DNA of 64,000 nucleotides from Acidobacteriaceae bacterium (GTDB lineage Bacteria > Acidobacteriota > Terriglobia > Terriglobales > Acidobacteriaceae): positions 319,011 to 383,010 of the forward strand of contig PLCS01000007.1 in NCBI GenBank assembly GCA_003134855.1. The letters are read 5' to 3'. Under the pieces are notes generated by a model that did no database searches, was not told the DNA's origin, and saw nothing but the letters and a program-made list of their open reading frames with translations. A program made the position numbers and the translations under genes. Shown here piece after piece: positions 9,393 through 18,359 of the stretch (the stretch's first letter is position 1; every line of letters starts with the position of its first letter).

Positions 9393-10913
9393 ATGATTTT
9401 TGGCATGAAGATCTTGGACGGGCTCTCCGACTCGCGGGGAATTCTTCACTGGTTCGTCGGAACTCTGCTGGCGGCTTTGGCCACCTCGCTGATGGTCGGT
9501 CTGGGCGTCAATTCGACAACCGCGGGGATGGTCTTCCTGGTGCTGGTGGTGTGGGTCTCCGCCCAGGCGGGAATCCGGCTCTCGCTGTATGTCACCCTGC
9601 TCTGCTCGCTCTCCTTCGACTACTTTTTTCTTCCCCCGGTGGGCACGATGCGGCTGGAGGGTGCGCAGGCGTGGGTAGCCATGGTCTCCTTCCTGCTGAG
9701 TTGCGTGGTGGTGGTGCGCGTCGCCGAGCGGGCGCGCCGCCAGGCGTGCGAGGCCGACGAGCGCCGCGCCGACGTCGAGCGCCTCTACGAACTCTCCCAG
9801 GAGATGATGCTGCAAGAGGATGCCGCCGGGATGATCCGCGACCTGCCCCGGCTGATCGAGCGCATCTTCGCGCTCGACGGGGTGGTGCTGTACGTCCGCG
9901 ACCAGGACCAGTTCTACACTTCGACCGGCGATCTGCCCATGAGCATCCATGCCAGCCTGCGGGCGATGGCCCTGGGCGAGAATCCGACCCAGGTCATACC
10001 GGGAGCCTTCACGGTGAGAACGCTGATGATGGGCCTCAGGCCGGTAGGGGCTTTAGGTCTGCGGCCGGCGCGGCTTTCCTACGAGGTGGCCACGGCGGTC
10101 AGCGCGCAGGTGGCCATCGCGCTCACTCGCGGCACGGCGGTCGAAGCCTCCGCCCACATGGAAGCAGCGCGCGAGGGAGAACGGCTGCACGCCGCGCTGA
10201 TCGACTCGCTGACCCACGAACTGCGCACCCCGCTGACCGCCATCCGCGCCGCCGCCAGCACACTGGTTGCGGGCGAAGGGCTGGATGAACCCGTGCGTCG
10301 GGAGCTGGCAGCCATCGTCGATGAGGAGAGCGCGCATCTGGACCGGCTGATCGGCGAGGCCGTCGAGATGGCCGAAATCGACGCCAACCTAGTCGCTGTC
10401 CGCCCTGTGCCGCAGCATCCGCGCGCGCTGCTGGAGCAGGCTGTCGAGGAGTCGCGCAAGACGCTGGCGGGGCATCGAGTGGTCATCGCCTTCGAAGAGA
10501 TGAGCGAGCCTGACAAGCAAGACAGCTCCGCCTGGTTCGATCCGCATCTGCTGGGCCGTGTGCTGCATCACCTGCTGGAGAATGCGGCGCGGCACACGCC
10601 GCCGGGCGGCCGCATCCTGCTGGGCAGCCGGCGCGTGGGCGGCCGCCTGGAGTTTCGCGTGGAGGACGACGGTCCAGGCATCGACGCCGTCGATCTGCCC
10701 TTCATCTTCGAGAAGTTTTACCGGGGCAAGAAGGGCTCCAAAAAAGGCAAGGGAACGGGGATGGGCCTGGCCATCAGCCGCGCCATCCTGGCTGCGCACG
10801 GCGGAGGAATCGAGGTCGAGAGCGCGCCGGGAAAGGGCGCCTGCTTCCGCTTCTGGGTGCCGCTGGTGGAGAAGGAGCCGAAGGGCGCAGTGGAATGGTC
10901 GAGTCTCTTGTAG
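9393..10913 (+). CDS. kdpD: Short KdpD-type sensor histidine kinase
   Basis: 506 residues. Membrane helices at about 18-110 match the DUF4118 domain of KdpD (FDYFFLPPVGTMRL). A GAF-like segment (about 130-245) is followed by HisKA with phospho-acceptor His275 in DSLTHELRTPLTAIRAAAS and a HATPase domain (LLENAARHTPPGG, DDGPGIDAVDLPFIFEKFYR, GTGMGLAISRAI). The N-terminal KdpD potassium-sensing and universal-stress domains of the about 900-residue E. coli protein are absent. It is divergent from kdpE and is its likely partner. ATG 9405 is an alternative start. Confidence 0.9.
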   Translation: MIFGMKILDGLSDSRGILHWFVGTLLAALATSLMVGLGVNSTTAGMVFLVLVVWVSAQAGIRLSLYVTLLCSLSFDYFFLPPVGTMRLEGAQAWVAMVSFLLSCVVVVRVAERARRQACEADERRADVERLYELSQEMMLQEDAAGMIRDLPRLIERIFALDGVVLYVRDQDQFYTSTGDLPMSIHASLRAMALGENPTQVIPGAFTVRTLMMGLRPVGALGLRPARLSYEVATAVSAQVAIALTRGTAVEASAHMEAAREGERLHAALIDSLTHELRTPLTAIRAAASTLVAGEGLDEPVRRELAAIVDEESAHLDRLIGEAVEMAEIDANLVAVRPVPQHPRALLEQAVEESRKTLAGHRVVIAFEEMSEPDKQDSSAWFDPHLLGRVLHHLLENAARHTPPGGRILLGSRRVGGRLEFRVEDDGPGIDAVDLPFIFEKFYRGKKGSKKGKGTGMGLAISRAILAAHGGGIEVESAPGKGACFRFWVPLVEKEPKGAVEWSSLL

Positions 10914-10984
10914 TCGCTTACATGAAAGCACAATGATGTCTATTCCGGCTCCCCGCTCCAGTCGCAAGGAATTTCGTGTCCCAC

Positions 10985-11371
10985 TCAAGCGCCAGTGCCG
11001 TGCTCAAACCGGATTCTCTTCGACAGCGTTTTGCGAACGGGACACGCGCGGGAGGCTTGCAACAGCCTGTTCCGTTGCTCCTCTGTCAGTTCACCGTCAA
11101 CTTCGAGATCATAGCGGAAGACAACTTCGTCGGGATGAGTTCTGTCCAGGCTCACTTTAGTGGTCACGCCGCGCAGGGGAATTCCGTGGTGATCCGCATA
11201 CATGCGCACCGACATATTCACACAGGCCGCCAGAGCTGCCTCCAGCAAGTCATGGGGCCGGAAGCCGGAATGCTCCCCGCCTTTGTCGGCAGTCGTGTCG
11301 GCGACGCCTTCGTGTTCGCCGTCGGTGAATCGAGTTTGGTATCGAGCCAATTGGCTCTTGGCGCAAATCAT
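10985..11371 (-). CDS. OsmC family protein
   Basis: 128 residues of the OsmC/Ohr fold. These proteins are small homodimeric thiol peroxidases that reduce organic hydroperoxides. Recognisable segments are GFRPHDLLEAALAACVNMSV, which carries the first conserved Cys, and QASRACPVRKTLSKRI, which carries the second. It is convergent with the kdpD-like gene and co-oriented with the downstream-lying ABC genes, but 42 nt separate it from them. Substrate unknown. Confidence 0.85.
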   Translation of the reverse strand: MICAKSQLARYQTRFTDGEHEGVADTTADKGGEHSGFRPHDLLEAALAACVNMSVRMYADHHGIPLRGVTTKVSLDRTHPDEVVFRYDLEVDGELTEEQRNRLLQASRACPVRKTLSKRIRFEHGTGA

Positions 11372-11413
11372 TTCTCTATTATTACCGGGTCCGTCCGGTG
11401 TTGAATGCCCTGA

Positions 11414-13156
11414 TCAGCCCTCGAGTTTATACCGCGTCTCGGCCAGGCGGTAGAGCCGCCGCCAGACCAGGCGGTTCATCGTGACCACCATCGTCGCCAT
11501 CAGCACAGTGGCCAGCAAGAGCGTCGAGAAATTTCCACTATCGCTGGCGGCGCTGATCTGCGCTCCCAGGCCCAGCGTTTGCAGAGTCTGATCGCCGATG
11601 TGGAAGTATTCGGAGACAATCGAGGCATTCCATGCGCCGCCCGAGGCGGTGATCATGCCGGTGACGAGATAAGGAAAGATTCCCGGCAGGATCAGCCGCG
11701 TCCAGCGCTGCCAGCGGGTGAAGCGGTAGACCGCGGCGGCCTCTTTCAGGTCGGAGGGGATGGCCATTGCGCCGGCGATCACGTTGAAGAGGATGTACCA
11801 TTGCGTTCCCATCAGCATGAGAGCAATCGCGCCGAAGCCTAGCCCGCCGCCGATGCGGATCAGCCCGAGCATCAGGACGGGAAACAGAGCGGTGGCCGGC
11901 ACCGAGGCTACGACCTGCGTGATGGGCTGGAGATAGTGAGCCAGCCGGGGATTGGAGCCGATGGAGACGCCGACGGGAATCGTCCACAGAGCGGCGAGGG
12001 CAATGGCCGTGTTGACGCGCAGCCAGGTGGCGCCGGCGCACAGCAGCAGAAGGCGAAGATCGGCCCAGGTGACGCCGTGGACAATCAGGATTGCCTGGGA
12101 GAGTCCCCAGAGAATGACCAGAGCGGCGAAGCTGCCGAGAAGGATAGGGAACAGGCGGCTGCCTTTCGCGGCGTTGTCGTCGATGGGCTGAATGACGCGG
12201 CATTCGCGGGATTTGGAGAGCCGGCGATAGACGCCTTCTTCGATGCTGCCCCAGACGCGGGCGGGCAGGCGGGTGAGCGCGCTGGGCCGCTGGAAGAGAG
12301 ATAAGATGGGCGAGGTGACGCGGGTGGCGGATTCAGTCTGCTCAAATTTGAATTTGTCGCTCCAGGCGATCAGCGGCCGCCAGATCAACTGGTCGGTGGC
12401 GACGATGATGAGTACCAGGACGATGAGTCCCCAGAGCAGGGCATGCAGATTTCCCGCGTCGGCGGCGGTTTGCAAATAGCTGCCCAGGCCGGGGAGACGG
12501 AAGCTGGTTCCCTTGAAGGCGAACATCTCGCAGACGATGAGGAAGAACCATCCGCCGGCGACCGAGACAATGGAATTCCAGATGAGGCCGATGGCGGCAA
12601 AGGGCATCTCCAGTTGCCAGAAGCGCTGCCAGGCTGAAAACCGATAGACGCGCGTGGCTTCGATCATCTCGCGGGGAATGCTCTTGAGGGAGGAGTAAAA
12701 GCTGAAGGCCATGTTCCAGACCTGGCCGGTGAAGATGAGCAGGATGGAGCCCATCTCGATGCCGAGCTGATGGCCGGGAATCAGGGCCATCATCGCCAGC
12801 ATCACGCCGGGCAGAAAGCTGAGCACGGGGATGGATTGGAGAATGTCGAGGACGGCGATCATCCAGGCTTCGACGCGGGGATTGTAGGCGGCTATATAGC
12901 CATAGGAGACGGCGAAGATGAGGCTGAGCAGGTAGGCGATGGCGATGCGCGCGACGGAGTAAAAGGCGTAGAGCGGCAGCGCGCGGACGGAGAGGGAGAT
13001 GACGACCGCCGGCATCGGCCGCGCCATCCAGTAAGTGCCCAACTGGATCATGGCGAAGAAGAAAGCGAGGCCGCAGAGGATGACGGTCGCATCGATGAGA
13101 AACGGCCAGGTGCGATTCGTCACAGGTGGGCGGGCAAGGGTGTGTTCGATCTTCAC
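11414..13156 (-). CDS. ABC transporter permease, two fused NitT/TauT-type domains
   Basis: 580 residues made of two consecutive inner-membrane permease domains, each about 250 residues with about six helices. Each has its own EAA-type coupling loop (MIEATRVYRFSAWQRFWQLE in the first half, LKEAAAVYRFTRWQRWTRL in the second). Single-domain permeases of this superfamily import nitrate, sulfonates or bicarbonate; the substrate here is unknown. The start overlaps the ATPase stop by 4 bp (ATGA), so the two are co-translated. No periplasmic binding-protein gene is adjacent. Confidence 0.9.
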   Translation of the reverse strand: MKIEHTLARPPVTNRTWPFLIDATVILCGLAFFFAMIQLGTYWMARPMPAVVISLSVRALPLYAFYSVARIAIAYLLSLIFAVSYGYIAAYNPRVEAWMIAVLDILQSIPVLSFLPGVMLAMMALIPGHQLGIEMGSILLIFTGQVWNMAFSFYSSLKSIPREMIEATRVYRFSAWQRFWQLEMPFAAIGLIWNSIVSVAGGWFFLIVCEMFAFKGTSFRLPGLGSYLQTAADAGNLHALLWGLIVLVLIIVATDQLIWRPLIAWSDKFKFEQTESATRVTSPILSLFQRPSALTRLPARVWGSIEEGVYRRLSKSRECRVIQPIDDNAAKGSRLFPILLGSFAALVILWGLSQAILIVHGVTWADLRLLLLCAGATWLRVNTAIALAALWTIPVGVSIGSNPRLAHYLQPITQVVASVPATALFPVLMLGLIRIGGGLGFGAIALMLMGTQWYILFNVIAGAMAIPSDLKEAAAVYRFTRWQRWTRLILPGIFPYLVTGMITASGGAWNASIVSEYFHIGDQTLQTLGLGAQISAASDSGNFSTLLLATVLMATMVVTMNRLVWRRLYRLAETRYKLEG

Positions 13157-14565
13157 TTGCGGTCCTCGCTGGCGGCAATCTCCTCGTCCTGCGCATCGGC
13201 AAGGACAAAGCGGCGGTGTCCGGCGTCATAGTCGAAGAGTTCGGCGTAGCGGCCCCAGTTGACAGCGGTTTCGATCTGGTGCTGGCACTCCTCCTCGCTG
13301 AACTGCTCGTCGAGCATATCGAGGAAAAACTCGTCCGGTACGGTGTGGTCGCTCTTGGCTTCCAGGGCGCGGCGAATCTGGCGGAGCAGCAGGACATGGG
13401 CCACGGCGGCGTCGCGGAACAACTCCTTCTGACGAAGAATCTCGGAGTTGGCGAACTCCGTGCCGCTTTCCGTGATAGCCGCGTCGCCTTCCTCGACAGT
13501 CAGATAGCCGAGCAACTGGGCGGCGTCCACGATGGGCAGCAGGTCGTCGATCTCGAAGCTGAGGTCGTCGGCCAGGCGATAGATGTCGTCGCGGCCACCC
13601 TTGTCGAGCAGCAGTTCGAGCAGGCCGGCGATGCCGCCGGGACGGGCGTGGGGCAGCATCTGATAGTGCATCTGACGCTGGTCGCGGATTTTGGGTCCTA
13701 CTTGCTGATCGGGCAACTCGGCGGGGACAACATCGGGCTTGGTGAGCACCTTGTAGATGTAGTCCACCAACTGCGTGAACGGCTCCGATTTGCGGTCGCG
13801 GGGCTGCGGGAGCTGGACCTTGAAATCCGTCCGGATGTGGCCGGGATTCTTTCCCAGTACGATGATACGGTCGGCTAGCAGCACAGCTTCTTCGATGTTG
13901 TGGGTGACCAGGAAGACGGCCTTGGTGGGCATGGTTTTGTTGGCCCACAATTCCAAAAGCTCACTGCGCAGGTTCTCGGCGGTGAGCACGTCGAGGGCGC
14001 TGAAGGGCTCGTCCATAAAGAGGACTTCCGGCTCGACGACCAGGGCGCGGGCAAAGCCGACGCGCTGCTTCATGCCGCCCGAGAGCTCTTTGGGGTAGGC
14101 GGCCTCGAAGCCGTCCAACCCGACCGTGTCCAGCATCTTCATGCTGCGCTCCAGGCGCTCACCGGCGGCAACGCCGCGCGCCTGCAGCGGGGCTTCGACG
14201 TTTTCCAGAACCGTGAGCCAGGGGAAAAGGGCGAAGCTCTGAAAAACGATGGACACGTTAATCTCCGCATCGGCGATGGGCTTCTCGTGCCAGTAGACCT
14301 GGCCGGAGGTGGGCGTGGAGAGGCCGCTCAACATACGCAGCATCGTCGATTTGCCGGAGCCGGAGGGACCGAGCAGGGCGACGATCTCTCCGGGGACGAT
14401 GGAAAGATCGGTTGCGGAGATGACCTGGATGCGATTCTGGCTGGGCTGCGCGTAGTACTTCTCGATCCGCTCGGCGCGAATGATGGCGTCAACAACCGGG
14501 GCCGCGGCTGGGGGCGTGGCTGGGATGGATTCCTGGATCGGGCTGGGGATGGCGGCTTCCCGCAT
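13153..14565 (-). CDS. ABC transporter ATP-binding protein with C-terminal AAA-associated domain
   Basis: 470 residues from ATG 14565 (GGAG 8 nt upstream); a longer frame upstream lacks ribosome-binding support. The NTPase half has Walker A GPSGSGKSTMLRML, signature LSGGMKQRVGFARAL and Walker B VLFMDEPFSALD, as in NrtD/SsuB-like ATPases. The C-terminal 190 residues carry the AAA-associated C-terminal domain (EILRQKELFRDAAVAHVLLL, DEQFSEEECQHQIETAVNWG), probably regulatory. It partners the fused permease immediately downstream. Confidence 0.92.
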   Translation of the reverse strand: MREAAIPSPIQESIPATPPAAAPVVDAIIRAERIEKYYAQPSQNRIQVISATDLSIVPGEIVALLGPSGSGKSTMLRMLSGLSTPTSGQVYWHEKPIADAEINVSIVFQSFALFPWLTVLENVEAPLQARGVAAGERLERSMKMLDTVGLDGFEAAYPKELSGGMKQRVGFARALVVEPEVLFMDEPFSALDVLTAENLRSELLELWANKTMPTKAVFLVTHNIEEAVLLADRIIVLGKNPGHIRTDFKVQLPQPRDRKSEPFTQLVDYIYKVLTKPDVVPAELPDQQVGPKIRDQRQMHYQMLPHARPGGIAGLLELLLDKGGRDDIYRLADDLSFEIDDLLPIVDAAQLLGYLTVEEGDAAITESGTEFANSEILRQKELFRDAAVAHVLLLRQIRRALEAKSDHTVPDEFFLDMLDEQFSEEECQHQIETAVNWGRYAELFDYDAGHRRFVLADAQDEEIAASEDRK

Positions 14566-14881
14566 GGCTGGTTCTCCGGTCCGCCTGGCCAAGAGCCGCG
14601 GCTGGTGATTGTTTTTAAGTGTAGTCAGGCCCGGTTTCACCCAGATGAATCGAGATTCGCTGCCGGAGGCCGGGTTCGCTGAGCCGATTTGCTGCCGCCT
14701 GCCAGAATTTATGTTGGCTAGAGGCAAAATCTCTGTTGGAAAAAACACTCAAACTGAGCGTATCATTCAAGGAACGCATCTTGCCAGCAATGGGATTCTC
14801 ATCGGTCGCCGCCGGGGCGGCGTTGTTCCGATGCAAGGCAGCACGTTGCGCGGCCGATTCCATCGAGCGTTGGGGAGAGAA

Positions 14882-15250
14882 ATGCCGGAAACAGCCAAAC
14901 CGAGGATCCTGGTCGCCGACGATGAACGGGTGATCGCCGATTCGCTGGCGATGATTCTGAACCAGAGCGGCTTTGATGCGCGCGCCGTTTACTCGGGCGA
15001 GAAGGCGGTCGAGCTGGCCGTAACCTTCAAGCCGGAGATGCTCATATCGGATGTCATCATGGCCGGCCTGAGCGGAATCGAGGCAGCGATCCGGATTCGC
15101 GTTTTGTTTCCGCAGGTCAAGATTCTGCTATTTTCCGGGCAAGCCGCCACGGCCGATCTGTTGGAAAAAGCGCGCGCCCAGGGCCACGAATTCGAGATTC
15201 TCTCCAAGCCGGTCCATCCCCAGGATCTGTTGGCGCGGCTGCGCGGCTAA
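14882..15250 (+). CDS. Stand-alone response-regulator receiver protein
   Basis: 122 residues from ATG 14882 behind GGGGAGAG; a longer in-frame extension upstream has no start signal. Single CheY-like receiver with acidic pair in VADDER, phospho-acceptor Asp57 in LISDVIMAG, switch Ser/Thr region LLFSGQAA and Lys in ILSKPVHPQD. No output domain, so it probably relays phosphate or acts by protein contact. No kinase is adjacent. Its stop overlaps the recR stop tail-to-tail by 4 bp. Confidence 0.88.
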   Translation: MPETAKPRILVADDERVIADSLAMILNQSGFDARAVYSGEKAVELAVTFKPEMLISDVIMAGLSGIEAAIRIRVLFPQVKILLFSGQAATADLLEKARAQGHEFEILSKPVHPQDLLARLRG

Positions 15251-15846
15251 AGCTCCCGCCGCCCCTCCATCGCCCGCGCCATCGTCACCTCATCGGCGTA
15301 TTCGATGTCGCTGCCGGCCGGAACGCCCGTGGCGATGCGCGTGATCTTGACCGCATGGCCGCGCAATGCGCCCGCTAACCAATGCGCCGTGGCCTCGCCC
15401 TCGAGTGTGGGGCTGGTGGCCAGGATCACTTCGTCCACCTCGCCCAGTTCGACGCGGGATAAAAGAGTTTGAGTCCGCAACTGATCCGGCCCCACCCCAT
15501 GCAGCGGCGAGAGCGTGCCGTGCAGCACGTGATAGACGCCCTGATAGCCGCGCGTCCGCTCCACGGCGCCGATGTTCGTAGGCTCCTCGACGACGCAGAT
15601 CAGGCGGTGGTTGCGCGTGGGGCTGGCGCAGTAGGCGCAGGGATCGACATCGGTGACGTTGTTGCAGACCGAGCAGAGGCGCAGATTGGCCTTGAGCCCG
15701 CGCACCGCCTCGGCCAGCGCCGCCGCATCCTCGTCGCTGGAGCGCAGAATATGAAACGCAAAGCGCTGGGCGCTCTTCGTGCCCACGCCGGGCAGCTTCT
15801 TCAACTCTTCAATCAGCCGCGCCATCGGCTCGGCATAACGGGTCAC
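15247..15846 (-). CDS. recR: Recombination mediator RecR
   Basis: 199 residues, normal for RecR, which with RecO/RecF loads RecA at gaps. Helix-hairpin-helix at about 10-30 (LKKLPGVGTKSAQRFAFHIL), four-Cys zinc motif (CSVCNNVTDVDPCAYC) and a Toprim domain (ICVVEEPTNIGAVERT, LATSPTLEGEATAHWL). The start is GTG 15846, 8 nt after a perfect AGGAGG. It follows dnaX and ybaB, a widely conserved order, but a 213-bp repeat-containing gap separates it from ybaB. Confidence 0.95.
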   Translation of the reverse strand: MTRYAEPMARLIEELKKLPGVGTKSAQRFAFHILRSSDEDAAALAEAVRGLKANLRLCSVCNNVTDVDPCAYCASPTRNHRLICVVEEPTNIGAVERTRGYQGVYHVLHGTLSPLHGVGPDQLRTQTLLSRVELGEVDEVILATSPTLEGEATAHWLAGALRGHAVKITRIATGVPAGSDIEYADEVTMARAMEGRREL

Positions 15847-15863
15847 GAAATGTGCCTCCTGGA

Positions 15864-15907
15864 AACAGTGAACAGTGGACAGTGAACAGTGGACAGTGAA
15901 CAGTGAA
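15864..15907. repeat. Short tandem repeat (14-bp unit)
   Basis: About 2.5 copies of a 14-bp unit, AACAGTGGACAGTG, directly upstream of recR. Other low-complexity tandem runs of different sequence occur at 21104-21135 and inside leuS at 27168-27202. Confidence 0.8.
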
Positions 15908-15933
15908 AAAACTCAATCGTCAAACATGATCTA

Positions 15934-15981
15934 GGTGCCCCAGGTCCCGGTTTTGGGAACTGGGAATACCACAAACTTTGG
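15934..15981. repeat. Dispersed palindromic repeat, family A copy 1
   Basis: Consensus of the family is GTGCCCCAGG then TCCCGCTTTTGGGA then CCTGGGAAACCACGAA. Its core is a 9-bp stem CCAGGTCCC / GGGACCTGG with a 6-nt loop. This copy, between ybaB and recR, has one stem mismatch (GGGAACTGG). A partial GGGTGCCCCA continues just after it. Confidence 0.85.
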
Positions 15982-16059
15982 GTGCCCCACTCTCGCCGCG
16001 TATTTGTTTTTGCGGCTAGGGTGGGATTCTGTCAATTTGCCCGCCTTGTTTCGTATTTT

Positions 16060-16386
16060 TCAGCCCAGCCCCGGCAGATTGAGTCCGCCGAGCACGCCTT
16101 TGACGCTGGATTGAATCACTTCTTCGGCCTTGCGCCCGGCCTCGTTGACCGCGGCCACCACCAGGTCTTCCAGCATCTCCACATCCGGCTTGTCGCCGCC
16201 CAGGCCAATCACCGCCGCCGGCTCGATGCGAATCTTGAGCAACTGCTTTTTGCCGTTCATCGTCGCCGTCACGGCGCCGCCGCCGCTCGTTCCCTCCACC
16301 ACCGTCTGGCCCAACTTGCGCTGGACCTCTTCCTGCATCTGGTTCGCCTGTGAGAGCATCTCGGCCATTTTGAGCGGGTTTATCAT
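16060..16386 (-). CDS. ybaB: YbaB/EbfC family nucleoid-associated protein
   Basis: 108 residues. YbaB/EbfC proteins are small dimers that bind DNA and are usually encoded between dnaX and recR, as here. Visible features: N-terminal helix MLSQANQMQEEVQRKLGQ, the central strand region with TATMNGKKQLLKIRI, and VEMLEDLVVAAVNEAGRKAE. GAGGT about 9 nt upstream supports ATG 16386. It starts 28 nt after dnaX ends, so the two are one operon. Confidence 0.93.
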   Translation of the reverse strand: MINPLKMAEMLSQANQMQEEVQRKLGQTVVEGTSGGGAVTATMNGKKQLLKIRIEPAAVIGLGGDKPDVEMLEDLVVAAVNEAGRKAEEVIQSSVKGVLGGLNLPGLG

Positions 16387-16414
16387 GGGTTCTTACCTCA
16401 TTTGCCGCAAGATT

Positions 16415-18307
16415 TTACTTCTGCCGCAGATCGACGACGCTGCGCACGTCGGCCTTGAATATCTCCCGCGCCCGCTGCACCAAAGGATTCGCCAGCGCGG
16501 CTTCCTGAATGCTGCCTGCCACAGGAGTGGCCATCGGCGCAGCAGACTGCGCGGCGCCTTCACCGGGAATCACCAGAAAGCGGCTCGGCGCGCCCAGCCG
16601 CTGCAGCTCCTGGCGGATGATCTTCTCCGCCGCGGCATTGATCGTAAGGGCGAGCATCTTCTTGCCCATGCCGGAGACCTCGATGCGCAGGCTGCCGCCG
16701 TCCAGCGCCCACGCGCCCGCGCCCAGCAACTGCGCCGCCGAAACGTGGCCGCCCTCGACCAGCGCGCAGCCCACTGCGTGGCGGATTGCCTCGATACTGG
16801 GAAGACTGGTTGCCGCAACAGCGGCCCGCGGAGCCACGGCCAGCGCGCCTTCGGTCAGCGTTTCTCCGGAAGCGAAGCCGGTGGCCTGAGCCGTCGCGGC
16901 AGGGAAGGGCGTTGCGCCTTGAAACGCGCTGACCGCAGCCGGCGCGCGCTCCATCGTTGCCACCGGCGAAGCAGACGAGCCTGTCTGCGAGCTGGATTCC
17001 ATCTTCGCTCCCGAGCCCCATCCTCCGCCCGCAGGCCCAAAGGGTGAAAGCGCAGGCGTGGCAGCCGGAGCAGACGCTGGAGCAGCAGACGCAGCCGGCC
17101 GAACCGGAGTTGTCGGCGGCCGTAAGGCCATATTCGCTGGGCGCGCAGCCCCCACGCTGCTTAAGAGCTCTTCAATCGGCAGCAGCCGCTGCGCATGAAT
17201 CAGCTTGAGCAGACCAAGCTCCAAATGGAAGCGCTGCTCCTGGCGGTAGTTCAGATCGTCGAAGGTGCGCAGCACAATTTGCAGGTTGCGTGTAATCTCT
17301 TCCTCTGTAAACAGCAGCGCGGTGCGCGTGGCTCGCGCCCGCTCATCGCCGCTGATTTGCAGCAGCTCGGTCTCCGCGCCGCCCAGCTTGGCCATCAGCG
17401 TGTTGCGCAGGTAGCGGACCATCTGCCGCGCCAGCGACGATGGGTTGTGCCCGGCATTCACCAGCAGGTTCAACTGCTCCATCAACTCGGCGCTCTGCCC
17501 GGCGGCGACCGCCTCCAGAAGGCGCTCGAAGACCGCGTTGGGAACCGCGCCCATCAGCTCGCGAATCTGCGCCGACGAGAGCACCGCCCGGCCGTTCTCG
17601 ACCGGCGCGGAGGCAATCGCCTGGTCCATGATCGACAACGCGTCGCGCATTGACCCGTCGCCCGCCTCGGCCAGCAACGCCAGCGCGGCCTCCTCGGCCA
17701 CCACTTCTTCGTTGGCGGCGATCATCTTCAATTGCGCCAGAATGTCGTCGAATTTGACGGCATGAAAGCTGAAGTGCTGGCAGCGCGAGCGGATGGTCTG
17801 CGGAATGTCCTCCGGCTGTGTCGTCGCCATCATGAAGATCACGTGCGCCGGCGGCTCTTCCAGCGTCTTGAGCAGCGCGTTGAAGGCCGCGTCGGTGATC
17901 TGGTGCGCCTCGTCGAGGATGTAAATCTTGTAGCGGTCGCGCGAGGGCGCGTAGCGGGCGGCGTCCCTCAGCTCGCGAATCTCGTCGATGCCGCGATTGG
18001 TAGCCGCGTCAATCTCGATCACGTCCACCGCGTTGCCCTGACGAATCTCCGTGCACGAAACGCACGTGCCGCAAGGCTCCGGCGTGGGGCGCTCCGCCGT
18101 CCCGATCTCCGTCCGGCAATTCAGCGCCTGCGCCACAATGCGCGCGATGGTGGTTTTGCCGATGCCGCGATGGCCACTGAAGATGTATCCGTGGGCGATG
18201 CGGTTCTGCGAGAGCGCGTTCATCAGCGTCCGCGTGACGTGATCCTGCCCGGCCACGTCGGCAAAGCGCTGCGGACGGTATTTCCTGGCTAGAACCTGGT
18301 AACCCAT
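16415..18307 (-). CDS. dnaX: DNA polymerase III subunits gamma/tau
   Basis: Clamp-loader ATPase of the replisome. 630 residues: AAA+ module with Walker A GHRGIGKTTIARI, zinc-binding cysteines in CGTCVSC, Walker B IYILDEAHQ and SRC motif (TIRSRCQHFSF). The clamp-loader collar follows (about 245-365). From about 395 to 510 there is a Pro/Ala/Ser-rich linker, then a conserved C-terminal piece (about 510-630) that in tau-like proteins contacts partners. I looked for but cannot confirm a programmed frameshift site for gamma. Confidence 0.95.
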   Translation of the reverse strand: MGYQVLARKYRPQRFADVAGQDHVTRTLMNALSQNRIAHGYIFSGHRGIGKTTIARIVAQALNCRTEIGTAERPTPEPCGTCVSCTEIRQGNAVDVIEIDAATNRGIDEIRELRDAARYAPSRDRYKIYILDEAHQITDAAFNALLKTLEEPPAHVIFMMATTQPEDIPQTIRSRCQHFSFHAVKFDDILAQLKMIAANEEVVAEEAALALLAEAGDGSMRDALSIMDQAIASAPVENGRAVLSSAQIRELMGAVPNAVFERLLEAVAAGQSAELMEQLNLLVNAGHNPSSLARQMVRYLRNTLMAKLGGAETELLQISGDERARATRTALLFTEEEITRNLQIVLRTFDDLNYRQEQRFHLELGLLKLIHAQRLLPIEELLSSVGAARPANMALRPPTTPVRPAASAAPASAPAATPALSPFGPAGGGWGSGAKMESSSQTGSSASPVATMERAPAAVSAFQGATPFPAATAQATGFASGETLTEGALAVAPRAAVAATSLPSIEAIRHAVGCALVEGGHVSAAQLLGAGAWALDGGSLRIEVSGMGKKMLALTINAAAEKIIRQELQRLGAPSRFLVIPGEGAAQSAAPMATPVAGSIQEAALANPLVQRAREIFKADVRSVVDLRQK

Positions 18308-18359
18308 GCGAACCCGCTCCCTGAGGCCCGTCCTGTTGCGAAAGGGCCTGGTAGAGATT

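Noticed and set aside
14609-14881. N-terminal extension of the stand-alone receiver protein to 213 codons
   Set aside because: No ribosome binding site or domain in the extension; GGGGAGAG directly precedes ATG 14882.
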